From: Candidatus Electrothrix communis | GTDB taxonomy: Bacteria > Desulfobacterota > Desulfobulbia > Desulfobulbales > Desulfobulbaceae | DNA length: 64,000 nucleotides | Direction: 5' to 3' | Assembly (NCBI GenBank): GCA_030644725.1 | Contig: CP130629.1 | Span: 985,572 to 1,049,571 of the forward strand | Shown here: piece by piece, positions 34,750 to 44,515 of the stretch | Numbering within the stretch: position 1 is the first letter of the stretch | How the letters are laid out: every line of letters begins with the position of its first letter | Notes under the pieces: generated by a model | Database searches by the model: none | Told to the model about the DNA's origin: nothing | The model's input: only the letters and a program-made list of their open reading frames with translations | Translations under genes and position numbers: made by a program

Positions 34750-34785
34750 GAAATATCGTTACGACACAGAGCTGCTGCTGTCAAG

Positions 34786-35961
34786 CTATTCAGCAGCCTC
34801 CTTGGCCGGGACAGCAGGATCTGCGTCCTGCACAGCTTCCTGCACAGCTTCCTGCACAGCTTCCTGCACAGGCAAAGCTTCTTCATCTTCAGGCGGGAGC
34901 TCTGGAAGAATCGCTTGCTCTCCTGCTCCCTGCTCCGGCAGGTCAACCTGCTCATCAACCAGCGGAGCTTCTTCCTGCGAAGTTTCCTGCGTTACAGGTT
35001 GAACTACGGGCACCTCTTCCTTCTTTTCCTCATAGCCAACCAGCAGCTTTTCCCGCTTGGCTTCGGTCAGATCATCAACCAGCCACTTGCCGACCTTGAA
35101 GTAGAGCTCGTTATCCGACATTTTGAGGATAAAATAATCATCCTCATCATTCTTGGCAAAGGCATAGGTCACCGTGCTGTCATCCTGTTTGGTCACCGTG
35201 AACAGGACCGCAGGATCTTTTGTAAAAAGCGCAGCTGAGGTTGCAGGATCAAGCACAGATTGAACCGAGATGGCAGTTACCTTGTTCAACAGCTTGTCCA
35301 CCGCCTCTTGCTCGGTTTCTTCCTTGGTTGCGCCGTCCAACAGCCAGACCGTTTCCTTGTCCTCTTTTTTCTGGGTCAAAGAAATATCACCCAGCACAAC
35401 CGCTTTGAGATCATCTTTGTTCAGATCAGCCAAGGTGCGGTCCAGCCAACTATCAGCCTCTACATCAACTTCATGGTTACCCACTGGGATACTGACCACG
35501 GTGTCCTCACCCGCCTTGCGGACATGGCTGTTACGCAATCCGGCAGAGGTGCCAAGGTAGAAATCTCCAACAACCGTGTCACCCTGCTTCAGGGTGACGT
35601 GGCGTTCAAAGTCATCCTCAGCTGTTTTAAAACGTTTGGCCGCTCCTTTACTGGTGGCCACAGCCAAGCCTTGGCGGGCATCGGTCAGTTTTTGCAGCAG
35701 ATCATCGACCTGACGTTTACTGACAGGTGCAGAAAAAGCACCCGGCATAATCCAGCCCTTATCGTTCTTTTGCAGAACCAATTCTTCATTCTCTGGTCCG
35801 TTGATACGAATCGAGCTTATGCTCTCAGCCGTAAAGGAGAGAAAGGCCGAATCCGGTGCCGTGGATTCCAGATTGACTGCCTGTTGTTTATGGACAGCCA
35901 CGGTCAGCCCTATCTGGAGAATAAGCAGGAATGCGGCTGCAAATATTATTGCCTTCATCAT
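34786..35961 (-). CDS. DUF4340 domain protein
   Basis: The product is 391 aa. An N-terminal membrane anchor (AIIFAAAFLLILQIGLTVAV) is followed by a periplasmic, beta-rich part typical of DUF4340 proteins: SFTAESISSIRINGPENEEL, LVLQKNDKGWIMPG, RQVDDLLQKLTDARQ, FYLGTSAGLRNSHVR and SWLDRTLADLNKDDLKAVVL. The C-terminal 80 residues are acidic and Pro/Gln rich and include four tandem EAVQ units from a 12-bp DNA repeat (34827-34872). It overlaps the upstream GldG-type gene by 4 nt. DUF4340 genes commonly accompany GldF/GldG ABC systems; the substrate is unknown. Confidence 0.9.
   Translation of the reverse strand: MMKAIIFAAAFLLILQIGLTVAVHKQQAVNLESTAPDSAFLSFTAESISSIRINGPENEELVLQKNDKGWIMPGAFSAPVSKRQVDDLLQKLTDARQGLAVATSKGAAKRFKTAEDDFERHVTLKQGDTVVGDFYLGTSAGLRNSHVRKAGEDTVVSIPVGNHEVDVEADSWLDRTLADLNKDDLKAVVLGDISLTQKKEDKETVWLLDGATKEETEQEAVDKLLNKVTAISVQSVLDPATSAALFTKDPAVLFTVTKQDDSTVTYAFAKNDEDDYFILKMSDNELYFKVGKWLVDDLTEAKREKLLVGYEEKKEEVPVVQPVTQETSQEEAPLVDEQVDLPEQGAGEQAILPELPPEDEEALPVQEAVQEAVQEAVQDADPAVPAKEAAE
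34827..34872. repeat. 12-bp tandem repeat in DUF4340 gene
   Basis: Three and five-sixths copies of CCTGCACAGCTT, which encode the EAVQ repeat on the minus strand. Copy number may vary between strains. Confidence 0.8.
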
Positions 35962-38912
35962 GATGATACCCTCCCTGTTTCAAACTGCAATTCAGGCTGC
36001 TGCAAAAAGGCAAGCTGTCGTTCTTCTGCCCGTTTGCGAAGGCGGAGCCTGAGCAGCCAGATGATTGCCAGGCCGAGCAGCACAAGACCATAGTTAAGAT
36101 ATTCCCAGAAAAGTTGTCCATTCTTGGTGATGGGATCAAGGGGGCGCGAGAAATGGCTTCTGCCCCGGATAGAGAGTAGACCCCGATCCTCCAGAGACCA
36201 ATCTACGGTGTTGGCCATCAGCTGGACTGGACCGAGATAATTGGTCCGCATCACACTGGAACTGATACTCAGCACCGTGTCGCTGAGAAAACTGTTGGAA
36301 GCGAAGAGGATGATCCTGGCCGTGTCCGGGGATTTATCCAACTGGCGGCTAATGACCTGCTTTTCTTTTTCTTCGCCATCTTTTTTCATGGGATCCTGTA
36401 GAGGATTTTGCATAGGGTTCTGTTGTGCTGTTGCTGGATCCTCATCCTTTTTCAACAACGGCGAGGGCTTTCCTGTAAAATAGGAGGTGAAACCGCCCTC
36501 AACAGCCGCTGCCAGTAGCTGCTGTCCCTGCTCGCCTTCAACAGCGAAACCGAGATCGCCGTGGGTCTTGAAATTCGGCTGTATCAAAGTAGATGAAGAA
36601 AGCCAGCTCTTTTCCGAGCTTTCCAGCAGCCGGGTGACCTTGCGCCCCTTGTTTTTCTCCGGATCAATGGTGATCGGTGAAGGCCAGTTCATGGTAAGCT
36701 GCTGCAACCCGGAAGTAACACCGCTACCCTCATTCATCCCGTCAGATCGAATATCAACAAAATAGGGATAATTGACCAGTTGCGTCTCCTGGATCGTGAA
36801 GCCGCCCAGGTTCCGTTGCACCGGCACCGGAAAGGGGCTGTTCTGGGGATCAAGCACCATCTGTTTTTCAATAACGATGCCGTTATGTGCCAACCAATCT
36901 TCCAAGCCGGTCTTCTTCTCAGTCATGGAAAGCTGCTTCTGGAGATCAGCTTTATAGGGAGAAGTAGCCAAAATCACGGTCCCGCCCTGCATAAGAAACT
37001 GATCCACTGCAAAGAGTGCCTTTTCATCAAGCGCTTCCGGGGCAGCCAGCATCAGAACATCTGCCTCGCCCGGCACCTGACCCTTGGTCAAATCCGCATC
37101 CGTGACCGTATGCTCTTGAGAAAGCAGCTCGCGCAGGGCCATGAACTTAGGACCGCCCCCACCGGGAATTCCGTACTGCGGCATAGGCGGCCTGGATTGC
37201 GGAACACTCAAGGCCACGTTCTTGGTAAAGCCAGTGGCAAAACGTTTCAGGCCTGCATTAATGGCCCGCTCCAGGCTTTCTTTTTTCAGATCTTCCGGCA
37301 AGGGGATCTCCACGGTCTGGTCGCCGCTTTTCAGCATCATATAAAACCAGAAGGAATTTTGATCAAAGAGGCTGGCAGCCATAGGGCGAAAACCGTATTC
37401 CTGGCTGATCTGCTCAGCAATTATACCGTTGTTTGCCTCTGGATCAACAGTTGCGGCGGTGAAACGACCGTCGCTTTCTGCTTCCAGCTCCTTGGACAGA
37501 TCCAGCAGATCGGCCTTTAAGGTGACCAGTTCTTCGGGCAGCCGCTCATCAGCGGAAAAATAGCCGGTCAGCTCCACCGGTTTTTTCATAGAGCTGAACA
37601 GATCACCGCCAGCCTGATAGCTGTACAGGACCTTCTTGATCGCCCTGGTGATATCGTATTCCGGATTACGCAACTCCACGTCCAGATTCTGCTCATTCTG
37701 CGCCTTGACCTCAATGAGATCGCGGAAACCCAAGGTCTCAAACTGATCACCGTAGCGGATCAGGATATCAAAATAGGAATTCGTGACCGAGGCCTGATAC
37801 TTGCTGGACGTCTGAAAAGGCACAGGCCGGATGCCGTATTTCTGTCCGGCCTCCTGCTCCAAATCCGGGTTATCTGCCGGATCAATAAACTCAACCCGTA
37901 CCTTGTTGTTACCGGCAATGGCGTATTCCTCTAGCAGATCACGAAGCCGGGGCACCAGCGGAGCCAGCAGAGGATGGGTCTGGGCTGAAAAATAGCCCCG
38001 GATGAGCAGGGGTTCCCTAATCTGTCCCAGATAGCTGCGGGTGGCATCAGAGATGGAGTAGATATCACCGTCCGTCATGTCCGAGCGCAGTTCACCCAAA
38101 GGGGCAAGCCAGAGATTGGCAGCCAGGAAATTGGCGATCAGCAGCCCGCAAGCGAGCTGCCAGGCCCGATGATTGCTGTTTACCGGGTTACCTGCCCAGC
38201 GGATCTTCTCCAGGCCGTAGATGTTGAGGCAAAGAAAAACACCCATGATGCCGACATAATAATAAAGATCGCGCAGATCAATCACCCCTCGGGTGATGGA
38301 GTGAAACCGAGATCCGCTCCCCATCATCTGGAGAATTTCTGAACCCTTATTGCCAAAAAAGGCAGACAGGGTGTCAGAACCGATCAAATAGAGCAGACCG
38401 CAGATCAGCGAGGTGGTGATCAGGCTGACGATCTGGTTTTCTGATTTCACACTGACAAACAGACCAATGGAGATATAGGCCGCTGCCAGGAAGAGCGAGG
38501 CCAGATAGCCGCCCAGTACCGGGCCCCAGTCCAGCGATCCGAGAAAACTCACGCTAAGAGCCAGGGGCAGGGTCAACAGCAAGGCCAGGGCGACCAGAGC
38601 CAAACAGGCCAGGAATTTTCCCAAAACCAGGGTGACGGGCCGTACCGGAGAGGTCAGAAGAAACTCCAGGGTTCCAGCCCTGTGCTCCTCTGCCCACATC
38701 CGCATGGTTATGGCCGCAACCAGAAAAATGAGCAGGATGGGCATCCACTCAAACAAGGCCCTGAGTTCTGTAATATTGCGGGAGAAAAAAGTCTCCACCC
38801 AAAAAAAAATAAAAAGAGTTGTCGCAAGAAAGGTGCCGAGAAAGATAAAGGCAACCGGAGAGCTGAAAAAGGCTCCAAATTCCTTGCGTGCTATGCGTAA
38901 TAATGTGCTCAT
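35958..38912 (-). CDS. Fused ABC-2 permease and GldG-type auxiliary protein
   Basis: The product is 984 aa. Residues 1-235 form an ABC-2 permease: five or six membrane segments, with AITMRMWAEEHRAGTLEFLL and TSPVRPVTLVLGKFLACLAL. The rest is the GldG-type part, a membrane segment near 270, then a large periplasmic domain with SDATRSYLGQIREPLLIRGYF-like start (key motif REPLLIRGYFSAQ), VRVEFIDPADNPDLEQEAGQ, MLAAPEALDEKALFAVDQFL and a final membrane helix (LVLLGLAIIWLLRLRLRKRA). GldF and GldG are separate proteins in Bacteroidetes; the fusion is common elsewhere. It works with the ATPase encoded upstream; exported substrate is unknown. Confidence 0.92.
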   Translation of the reverse strand: MSTLLRIARKEFGAFFSSPVAFIFLGTFLATTLFIFFWVETFFSRNITELRALFEWMPILLIFLVAAITMRMWAEEHRAGTLEFLLTSPVRPVTLVLGKFLACLALVALALLLTLPLALSVSFLGSLDWGPVLGGYLASLFLAAAYISIGLFVSVKSENQIVSLITTSLICGLLYLIGSDTLSAFFGNKGSEILQMMGSGSRFHSITRGVIDLRDLYYYVGIMGVFLCLNIYGLEKIRWAGNPVNSNHRAWQLACGLLIANFLAANLWLAPLGELRSDMTDGDIYSISDATRSYLGQIREPLLIRGYFSAQTHPLLAPLVPRLRDLLEEYAIAGNNKVRVEFIDPADNPDLEQEAGQKYGIRPVPFQTSSKYQASVTNSYFDILIRYGDQFETLGFRDLIEVKAQNEQNLDVELRNPEYDITRAIKKVLYSYQAGGDLFSSMKKPVELTGYFSADERLPEELVTLKADLLDLSKELEAESDGRFTAATVDPEANNGIIAEQISQEYGFRPMAASLFDQNSFWFYMMLKSGDQTVEIPLPEDLKKESLERAINAGLKRFATGFTKNVALSVPQSRPPMPQYGIPGGGGPKFMALRELLSQEHTVTDADLTKGQVPGEADVLMLAAPEALDEKALFAVDQFLMQGGTVILATSPYKADLQKQLSMTEKKTGLEDWLAHNGIVIEKQMVLDPQNSPFPVPVQRNLGGFTIQETQLVNYPYFVDIRSDGMNEGSGVTSGLQQLTMNWPSPITIDPEKNKGRKVTRLLESSEKSWLSSSTLIQPNFKTHGDLGFAVEGEQGQQLLAAAVEGGFTSYFTGKPSPLLKKDEDPATAQQNPMQNPLQDPMKKDGEEKEKQVISRQLDKSPDTARIILFASNSFLSDTVLSISSSVMRTNYLGPVQLMANTVDWSLEDRGLLSIRGRSHFSRPLDPITKNGQLFWEYLNYGLVLLGLAIIWLLRLRLRKRAEERQLAFLQQPELQFETGRVSS

Positions 38913-39835
38913 GCTGCACCTCCTCGTTCACTGATCTCGGCAAAGACCGTTTCCAGATTGCGGGACTCAAAATGCATGGCAAAAAGCTGCCAGTCCTTTT
39001 CATGGATACCCTTAGCCAAGGCTGCGGCTGTTGCCTTACTGTCTGCATCCGCTTCCAGTTGCAGCTCAAACTGCTGGGACCTGCCTGCTGTTGCGGAAGC
39101 CACCTGGGAAAAGGATTGAAACAGCTCCAGAGCAGGATCTGCCTCAGCATCTATGCTGATGAGTAATTTCGAGCTCTGCTGCAAACCGTCCACCTGTTCA
39201 TCCAGGGCCATAGCGCCATCCTTAATAATGATTACCCGGTCACAGATTGCCTGCACCTCCTGGAGGATATGGGTGGACACGATCACTGTGGAGGTCTTGG
39301 CCAGCTCCGCTATCAGACCGCGCATATGCTGAATCTGGGTGGGATCAAGTCCGTTGGTCGGCTCATCCAGAATGAGAATATCCGGCTGATGAAGGATGGC
39401 CTGGGCCACACCGGTCCGTTGGCGATAGCCTCGGGAAAGGGTGGCAAGCTGTTTGGTCGCCTTTGCTTCTAAGGCTGTTCGTGCCACCGCCTTCCGGATC
39501 AGGGCCGGTCGATCCTGCTTGGCAACCCCGTGTAGGGCAGCGCTGTACTCAAGGTACTCCAACACGGTCATCTCGGGATAAACTGGGCAGTTTTCCGGAA
39601 GATAGCCGATTTTTTTCTGAATTTTGCGGCGATGTTTTCCGATTTCCAGTTGGTCGACAGTGATATCGCCCTCGGTCGGCTCAAGATACCCGGTCATCAT
39701 CTTCATGATAGTGGTCTTGCCAGCACCGTTATGACCTAGCAGGCCCACTATTTCGCCGTGGCCGATTTCAAACGAGACATTATCGACCGCTGTAAAATCC
39801 CCGTACTTTCTGGTGAGATGTTCAACTTTGATCAT
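38909..39835 (-). CDS. ABC transporter ATP-binding protein (GldA-like)
   Basis: The product is 308 aa from ATG 39835 (MIKVEHLTRKYGDF), with GGAG 8 nt before it; the frame is open further upstream but without family resemblance. Walker A is GHNGAGKT, the signature is LSRGYRQR, Walker B is ILILDEPTNGLDP and the switch His is in STHILQEVQ. The C-terminal 80 residues are the regulatory extension usual in GldA/CcmA-type ATPases. It overlaps the permease gene by 4 nt and powers that transporter. Confidence 0.95.
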   Translation of the reverse strand: MIKVEHLTRKYGDFTAVDNVSFEIGHGEIVGLLGHNGAGKTTIMKMMTGYLEPTEGDITVDQLEIGKHRRKIQKKIGYLPENCPVYPEMTVLEYLEYSAALHGVAKQDRPALIRKAVARTALEAKATKQLATLSRGYRQRTGVAQAILHQPDILILDEPTNGLDPTQIQHMRGLIAELAKTSTVIVSTHILQEVQAICDRVIIIKDGAMALDEQVDGLQQSSKLLISIDAEADPALELFQSFSQVASATAGRSQQFELQLEADADSKATAAALAKGIHEKDWQLFAMHFESRNLETVFAEISERGGAA

Positions 39836-40451
39836 GTGCGCAACTCCATGTACTGAATTGAAAAATAAATCGATAAACGAACAAGGATACATTTTCGCTG
39901 AAACAAGTTGAAAACAGGGAGGATCGGGGCAGGTGGAGACAGGGCAGGACGCAGGGTGGGATAAGAAGCCCTCCTGCGTTTGTCCGACCAGGGCCGGGAA
40001 TATCTCTCTGTTTTCACAGAGTTTACAGCAATGAAAAACAACCGCAGAAAACAATAAAAACAATACTGTAAAAGTCAAGGGGGGATAAGATGTTTTTTTT
40101 GTGAGGACTGGTTGCAAGGGATTGCAACGGATGCTGGAGGGGGGATTCTGCGGAGAAGATTTTCGTAAAGGGGTGATGCGGGTTACAGGTCGGAATCGCG
40201 GGTTCGAATACTGAGGATCTAGCCAGAAAAATGCAACTCAATCCAAGAAACAGTCTATGAAGAGATCGGGGATAAAAAAGAACTGTATGTCATGAAGGAA
40301 AATTTTTTCATCTCCCGTAATAAGAAACCATAATATTATCAACAGAAGTGAAGCGCCAATTAATACCATAACCAGCGAGAATGATCGTCCGATAAAATCG
40401 TTGGTCGGCAAACTTATTGCATTACTCGTTTGGTAACTACTCAGCCTAACG

Positions 40452-40493
40452 AAAAAGGCCGCTTTCAAAAGTTATGAAAGCGGCCTTTTTTTA
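40452..40493. terminator. Bidirectional hairpin terminator at IS66 left end
   Basis: AAAAAGGCCGCTTTC pairs with GAAAGCGGCCTTTTT around a short loop, with T-rich sequence on the plus strand and A-rich sequence on the other side. It ends the transposase transcript and could block read-through in both directions. Confidence 0.85.
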
Positions 40494-41962
40494 TACTGCG
40501 ACATCGGGAATAAAAGGATCGCCGTTGAAGGCGTCTTTGATCGCCTCGAAAATGTTTTTTGAATTTTTACGAGCCGTGGAGATATATCCCCGGATAGAAG
40601 CGAACCGTTCCGCACCTTCAACAGTTCGGAAACAACCCGAAACCTTCCGTTTGACCTTCATCATACGCACATCCCTTTCCGCCGCATTATTGTCGAACGG
40701 AACCCGAAAATCGTACATAAAGGCGAGAGTCTCCGACTTGTAATCCCGGAGCCGTATCAGCAGATTGAGCGGCGGCGGTCTTTTCAGTCGTCCCTTCTTT
40801 TTTCTTTTGGAGGCGTGAAGGGATTGTCCGCGAAGCCCCGACAAATGATTTCATCGTATCGCCGTTCAAAACCTTCGATCTGTTCCGGCCCGAAACGATC
40901 CCGGTCCGGCTTCAGTTTTTCGACCTCCTCTTTTATCTCAAGCAGTAAGTCGGCCATGTCTCCAGCCCATGCCTGTTCATACTGTTTGCCTATGAATTTA
41001 AACTCGCGAAGATGGTGCGCGTTGCACAGCCCATGACGGCAATTTTTATATCCGAAGTACGATTTCCAGTGATCATGCAGCATCCTTCCTTCGAATTCAC
41101 TGAGGATTCCGGCTGCATCCATCGCTTCTTTTCCCCGCTTTTCATGCACGTTATAATGAGTGAGGAGGTCCGACGAAGCTACATGCAGCCAATGGAGTTT
41201 TCCTTTGACCCGCAGTCCGGTTTCGTCCACTTTCAGAACCTCGGCATTACGCAGAAGCTCCGCTGTCGCCTCGGTCGAGGGCCGGACGCACTCGGAAAGT
41301 TCTTCAGATGCCTTCAGCAGCGAACCCTCCGAAATTCCGTGCCCGATCAGATCTTCAAAAATCTGTGCAGTGCGTTCAAGCGGAATATGATGCTGATTCC
41401 CGAAATACGTGGCCCATGTCTTCACGCCTCTGCCGTATCGAACGCCCCGTCCCACACTTTCCGGGAATTTTCCCGTATTTTCCATGCCGCATTCGGGACA
41501 AATTATGATTTCCGCACGCTGCGAGGTGACTTCGCTTCGTATCGCCGGAATATCATAAACCTGTCGTTCTTCCTCTCCGACGGCGGCGACGTCCTCAAGC
41601 GATGTCTGGCAGTTGTCACATGTGTCGGGTTTATACGTTTCCGTATGATCTGGGTTTTCCGACCGCTTAAGAGTCCGCCCTTCATGACCCGGCTGCCCGC
41701 CGTTCGACTTTTGACCAGACTTTCTCAGGCTTTCCGTCTTGTTCTGTTTACCGTATCCGTCGCTTGAAGGCGGTTTACCGCTGTTGCGGCTGTTTTTCGA
41801 CAGCCGGGCCTGTAAATCCTTCAATACTCCGGCCTGTTTTTCCAACTGAGCGGCGAGTTCTTTAACCTGCGCGGTTATACTGCCGAACAGGGCAATAATT
41901 GCCTCTTCACCTTCCGCAAAGGCCGTACGGACTTCTTTCTCTTCGGGGATACTAAAATTCAT
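40491..41962 (-). pseudogene. IS66 transposase (TnpC-like), frameshifted near C-terminus
   Basis: The first frame starts at ATG 41962 and runs 392 aa to 40784. It has a leucine-rich N-terminus, the KNSRNSGKPPSSDGYGK and GGQPGHEGRTLK parts, a zinc-finger (CDNCQ...CPECG), VDETGLRVKGKLHWLHVASS and the catalytic-core part with LHDHWKSYFGYKNCRHGLCN. The frame is then lost at a run of six A in the transcript (40798-40803). The missing end continues in the -1 frame to 40491, including [20 protein letters not shown] with the DDE glutamate. The complete product would be about 490 aa. A decayed gene, slippage at the A run or a base-call error would each explain it. Confidence 0.85.
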
Positions 41963-42046
41963 AACAGCAAAATAATCTTAACCCGTTGCTTCTGTCAAGA
42001 GGCTTGGCGACTGGCTGAGTAGTTACCTCGTTTGTTTCATTAACAT

Positions 42047-42434
42047 GATCCACCTCCTCCTTAACAAGTTTTTTACTATAGTTCTTGCATAAAATGTACC
42101 TAAAGAACCAAGCGGGATAAAATTATCAGCTTCTAGTTGCCAATGTCAACAATAACCACAGCGTGGTATATTTGCAATTTGATCAAGATATATCATTTTT
42201 TACTAAAGAACAAATAATTCCGTATGATTATTTTTACAACTTCTCCGTATGAATACTGTTTTTTACATAAAAAATTAAAGGATAAATACCCGCATATTTT
42301 TTACATGTGGAATGGACGTAAAGGGCTCCACCCGTTACTGAGAATGTTTAGCAGGGCCGATTAGCATTGAAAAGCAAGCAGTTGACTGGTAAGCTTATCC
42401 GATTTGAACAAACGATTAATTTGAGTTAAACCGA
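42047..42434. other. Divergent promoter region
   Basis: 388 bp, very A+T rich between 42180 and 42310, between the start of the IS-disrupted small gene (leftward) and the HTH regulator gene (rightward). Likely holds both promoters. I see no convincing single operator and no further gene. Confidence 0.45.
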
Positions 42435-44153
42435 ATGAATACAAAAGACCAACAATACACCACACCGCAAGCCACCATCACCATAGACGGAAGTAAGATC
42501 AAGCAGATCAGAGAGTCGAAGGGCCTAACCCAAGATTACCTTGCTACGGTTGTTGGCGTGGCTATCAGGACGGTTTCCTGTTGGGAAAATAATCGTTCTC
42601 CAAATATAAAGCGGGAAAACGCAGAAAGTGTTGCCAAGGCCCTTGAGGTTCCCTTGGAGGATATTAGGAAATCAGAACTTGCTTTCCTTGAGGGCACATC
42701 ACAGCCAGAAGAGAATGCACGTAAGCCTGAGGAAGAACAACCAGTTTTTCAACAGAAGCGACAAAAAAAATATCAGCTATCAGCCTTTCTTGGGTTGATA
42801 TTTATCATCGCTCTTACAAGTTTATACATTGTAATCCGCAATACAGAGCCATCCACCCATCATTCCTCGGAACCCCTCGTTACTCAAACAAAAGGCAGGA
42901 TAACCGCAGAACGCTATTTGCCTGACCATACACCATCTGGTCAGTCCTTCCCGGTCGTTATCAAGGTCAGTTCTTCCTTTACCAATACCACCTCTTTTCT
43001 CTTAAAAGAAACCCTTCCCCCTGTATGTACAGTGATCAGAGGAGCACCCACTGCTGATCTTCAAAACAACAGTCCCTCTAATGTCAAATGGGTCAGTAAG
43101 CTGGATAACGGAAAGGAGTCACGCTTTGCCTACCTGGCCCGCTGTGATGCCTCTTTAGAGCAAGTGCAGAAGAGTAAATTCTCCGGGCAGGTTTTGGTGG
43201 ATAACGACCCGCAGGAACGGACAGTCAGTGGCGACAACATCATAACAATCACGGATTACCACTGGGCTGATAATAATCAGGATCACCGTATTGATGACAA
43301 CGAAATCCTGGCTATTTATAACTCCTTTGACATTTTGAAGGAGCTGGGCGCTGATATTGAAGAAATCAGACAAGCCTGGATCAATTCCAAGGGAAACCAT
43401 TGGAACAGCGAGCAGAAAAAATTCATGGTGCTTGGCAAACCCTGCGGCCAGAGCTGGAAAACACCCCTGATCGAACTCAACGGGATAATTCAAGGAGTGC
43501 ATTCTAGCGGCACCTCGGTAGAGGAACAGGGTGAGTTGCTCCTTGATGTTTCGACCCCAAAAGGCTCTGTCACCGTTCATGTCTTCCCAAAAAGATGTAT
43601 AGACAACACTCCGGGAAAATTCACCCTTATCCAACAAGAAAAGATGTTTGACACGGGAGACGCTATCAGAGTTATCGGCTCTGAATTTCAGCTCCAACAG
43701 GAAAAGAAAATCTGCGCTGCCGAAATAATTGCAGATAACTATACCTTTACGCGGAAGACCAAAAACGAATTGCGTGATCTTGTAACAGGGGCATTAAACG
43801 GAGAAATGTGTCAATCAGGTGCAAAAGAGTCGAAACAGCAGCTTATTTCCGCCCGTTACAGCCAACCAAGAGGAAAGGAAATCTCCTGGCACCTCTCCAT
43901 TCCAAGCGCAGCGCCAGCAGTGGTTATTCTGATTCAGAATATTCCGCCTGGGACAACTCTACTTACCTCTAGCCCGCCATATCATAGCTACGACCAAGAG
44001 GCTGGCACGGTGAAATGGCTGCTCACCGACCTTGAACCCGGCAAACTGCCCATGAACATGGAGCTGGACATCCCTATCAAGAAGAAAGGAGAAATCAGCG
44101 GCGAGCTCCTTTTTGAGAACAGGTCTGAGGATCCTATTTTCTGGCTCTTCTGA
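42435..44153 (+). CDS. Membrane-spanning XRE-type HTH regulator with extracytoplasmic domain
   Basis: The product is 572 aa. Residues 19-75 form an XRE helix-turn-helix (IKQIRESKGLTQDYLATVVG, VAIRTVSCWENNRSPNIKRE). A polar linker leads to one membrane helix at about 115-134, and some 430 residues then lie outside the cytoplasm. That part has beta-rich segments like those of DUF11-type envelope proteins, and a calcium-loop or dockerin-like motif DNNQDHRIDDNEI. The layout is that of a one-component sensor, similar in topology to RodZ or ToxR-type proteins. The downstream gene encodes a secreted dockerin-repeat protein, so the two may be linked in function (inference). Confidence 0.8.
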   Translation: MNTKDQQYTTPQATITIDGSKIKQIRESKGLTQDYLATVVGVAIRTVSCWENNRSPNIKRENAESVAKALEVPLEDIRKSELAFLEGTSQPEENARKPEEEQPVFQQKRQKKYQLSAFLGLIFIIALTSLYIVIRNTEPSTHHSSEPLVTQTKGRITAERYLPDHTPSGQSFPVVIKVSSSFTNTTSFLLKETLPPVCTVIRGAPTADLQNNSPSNVKWVSKLDNGKESRFAYLARCDASLEQVQKSKFSGQVLVDNDPQERTVSGDNIITITDYHWADNNQDHRIDDNEILAIYNSFDILKELGADIEEIRQAWINSKGNHWNSEQKKFMVLGKPCGQSWKTPLIELNGIIQGVHSSGTSVEEQGELLLDVSTPKGSVTVHVFPKRCIDNTPGKFTLIQQEKMFDTGDAIRVIGSEFQLQQEKKICAAEIIADNYTFTRKTKNELRDLVTGALNGEMCQSGAKESKQQLISARYSQPRGKEISWHLSIPSAAPAVVILIQNIPPGTTLLTSSPPYHSYDQEAGTVKWLLTDLEPGKLPMNMELDIPIKKKGEISGELLFENRSEDPIFWLF

Positions 44154-44180
44154 ATCTTCTGCAAACATTCCTTCTCCTAA

Positions 44181-44214
44181 CAGGGCGACCGGCGGTCGCC
44201 CCTACGGCACCCTG
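44181..44214. repeat. Small palindromic repeat, CAGGGCGACC type
   Basis: GGGCGACCG/CGGTCGCCC stem, closed further out by CAGGG and CCCTG, with CCTACGGCA on one side. A related copy lies at 58124-58160. Confidence 0.65.
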
Positions 44215-44373
44215 CATAAAGGGGTAAGGTATTTCAAATCCCTTAGCTTTTTCCTTCTTTTTTCTCCCTTACGGTCACTCGTAAAAAACGCGTCCTCCCT
44301 TTTTCTTCATCTCTTCCAACTTACCTGCACTGCACAGGTAACCCCTTAATTTTACGCCACACCACCTGTAGAC

Positions 44374-44404
44374 ATCTATAGATCTCAGGTCCATATCTAT
44401 GGAT
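44374..44404. promoter_or_regulatory. Candidate operator: two ATCTAT(A/G)GAT half-turn repeats
   Basis: ATCTATAGAT (44374-44383) and ATCTATGGAT (44395-44404) start exactly 21 bp apart, two helical turns, some 112 bp before the dockerin-repeat gene. Such spacing is usual for cooperative binding. The HTH protein encoded just upstream is a candidate binder; this is inference. Confidence 0.35.
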
Positions 44405-44515
44405 ATCATCTAGTTCTTTTTTCAGTAGGCTGTACGGTGATACTGAGAAACAGGCAGTCCGATTCAACGTTGAGTCGGGCCGACTTTCACATCTAATCCT
44501 TTAAGGAGGAGTATC

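Larger units (their letters stand above)
40433..42026 (-). mobile_element. IS66-family insertion sequence with 8-bp target duplication
   Basis: A 1594-bp element. Its ends are inverted repeats GTAACTACTCAGCC (perfect over 14 bp). CTCGTTTG is present on both sides (40425-40432 and 42027-42034), the 8-bp duplication typical of IS66. It carries only the tnpC-type transposase; the tnpA and tnpB genes of full-size IS66 elements are missing, as in the smaller members. The sharp ends and intact duplication show a recent insertion. Confidence 0.95.
40238..42046 (-). pseudogene. Small membrane-protein gene split by IS66 insertion
   Basis: Removing the IS66 element and one 8-bp duplicate joins 42046-42035 to 40432-40238 in frame. 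The result is a 68-aa protein starting MLMKQTSNAISLPTND, with one membrane helix (LVMVLIGASLLLIILWFLI) and a hydrophobic end (IQFFFIPDLFIDCFLD). A strong AAGGAGGAGG ribosome binding site precedes the ATG at 42046. The insertion lies after codon 4, and translation now stops at once inside the IS. The IS left end supplies a new ATG at 40468 in frame with the rest (MKAAFFVRLSSYQTSNAIS), so a 76-aa hybrid could be made. Function unknown. Confidence 0.75.
44154..44515. other. Intergenic region upstream of dockerin-repeat gene
   Basis: 362 bp. Contains a small palindromic repeat at 44181-44214 and paired palindromes at 44374-44404. A strong ribosome binding site (TTTAAGGAGGAGTATC) precedes the ATG at 44516. 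No gene seen. Confidence 0.5.

Noticed and set aside
34827-34872. Possible CRISPR-like or regulatory tandem repeat
   Set aside because: The 12-bp units have no spacers and lie in a coding sequence as EAVQ repeats.
38909-40117. Long N-terminal extension of the ABC ATPase to 40117
   Set aside because: The extra 94 residues have no family resemblance, while ATG 39835 has a ribosome binding site and begins the conserved domain.
40784-40844. Programmed -1 frameshifting at the A-AAA-AAG-like run in the IS66 transposase
   Set aside because: The run is in the wrong phase for the standard slippery heptamer in the upstream frame, and IS66 TnpC is normally a single frame. Error, decay or transcriptional slippage is more likely.
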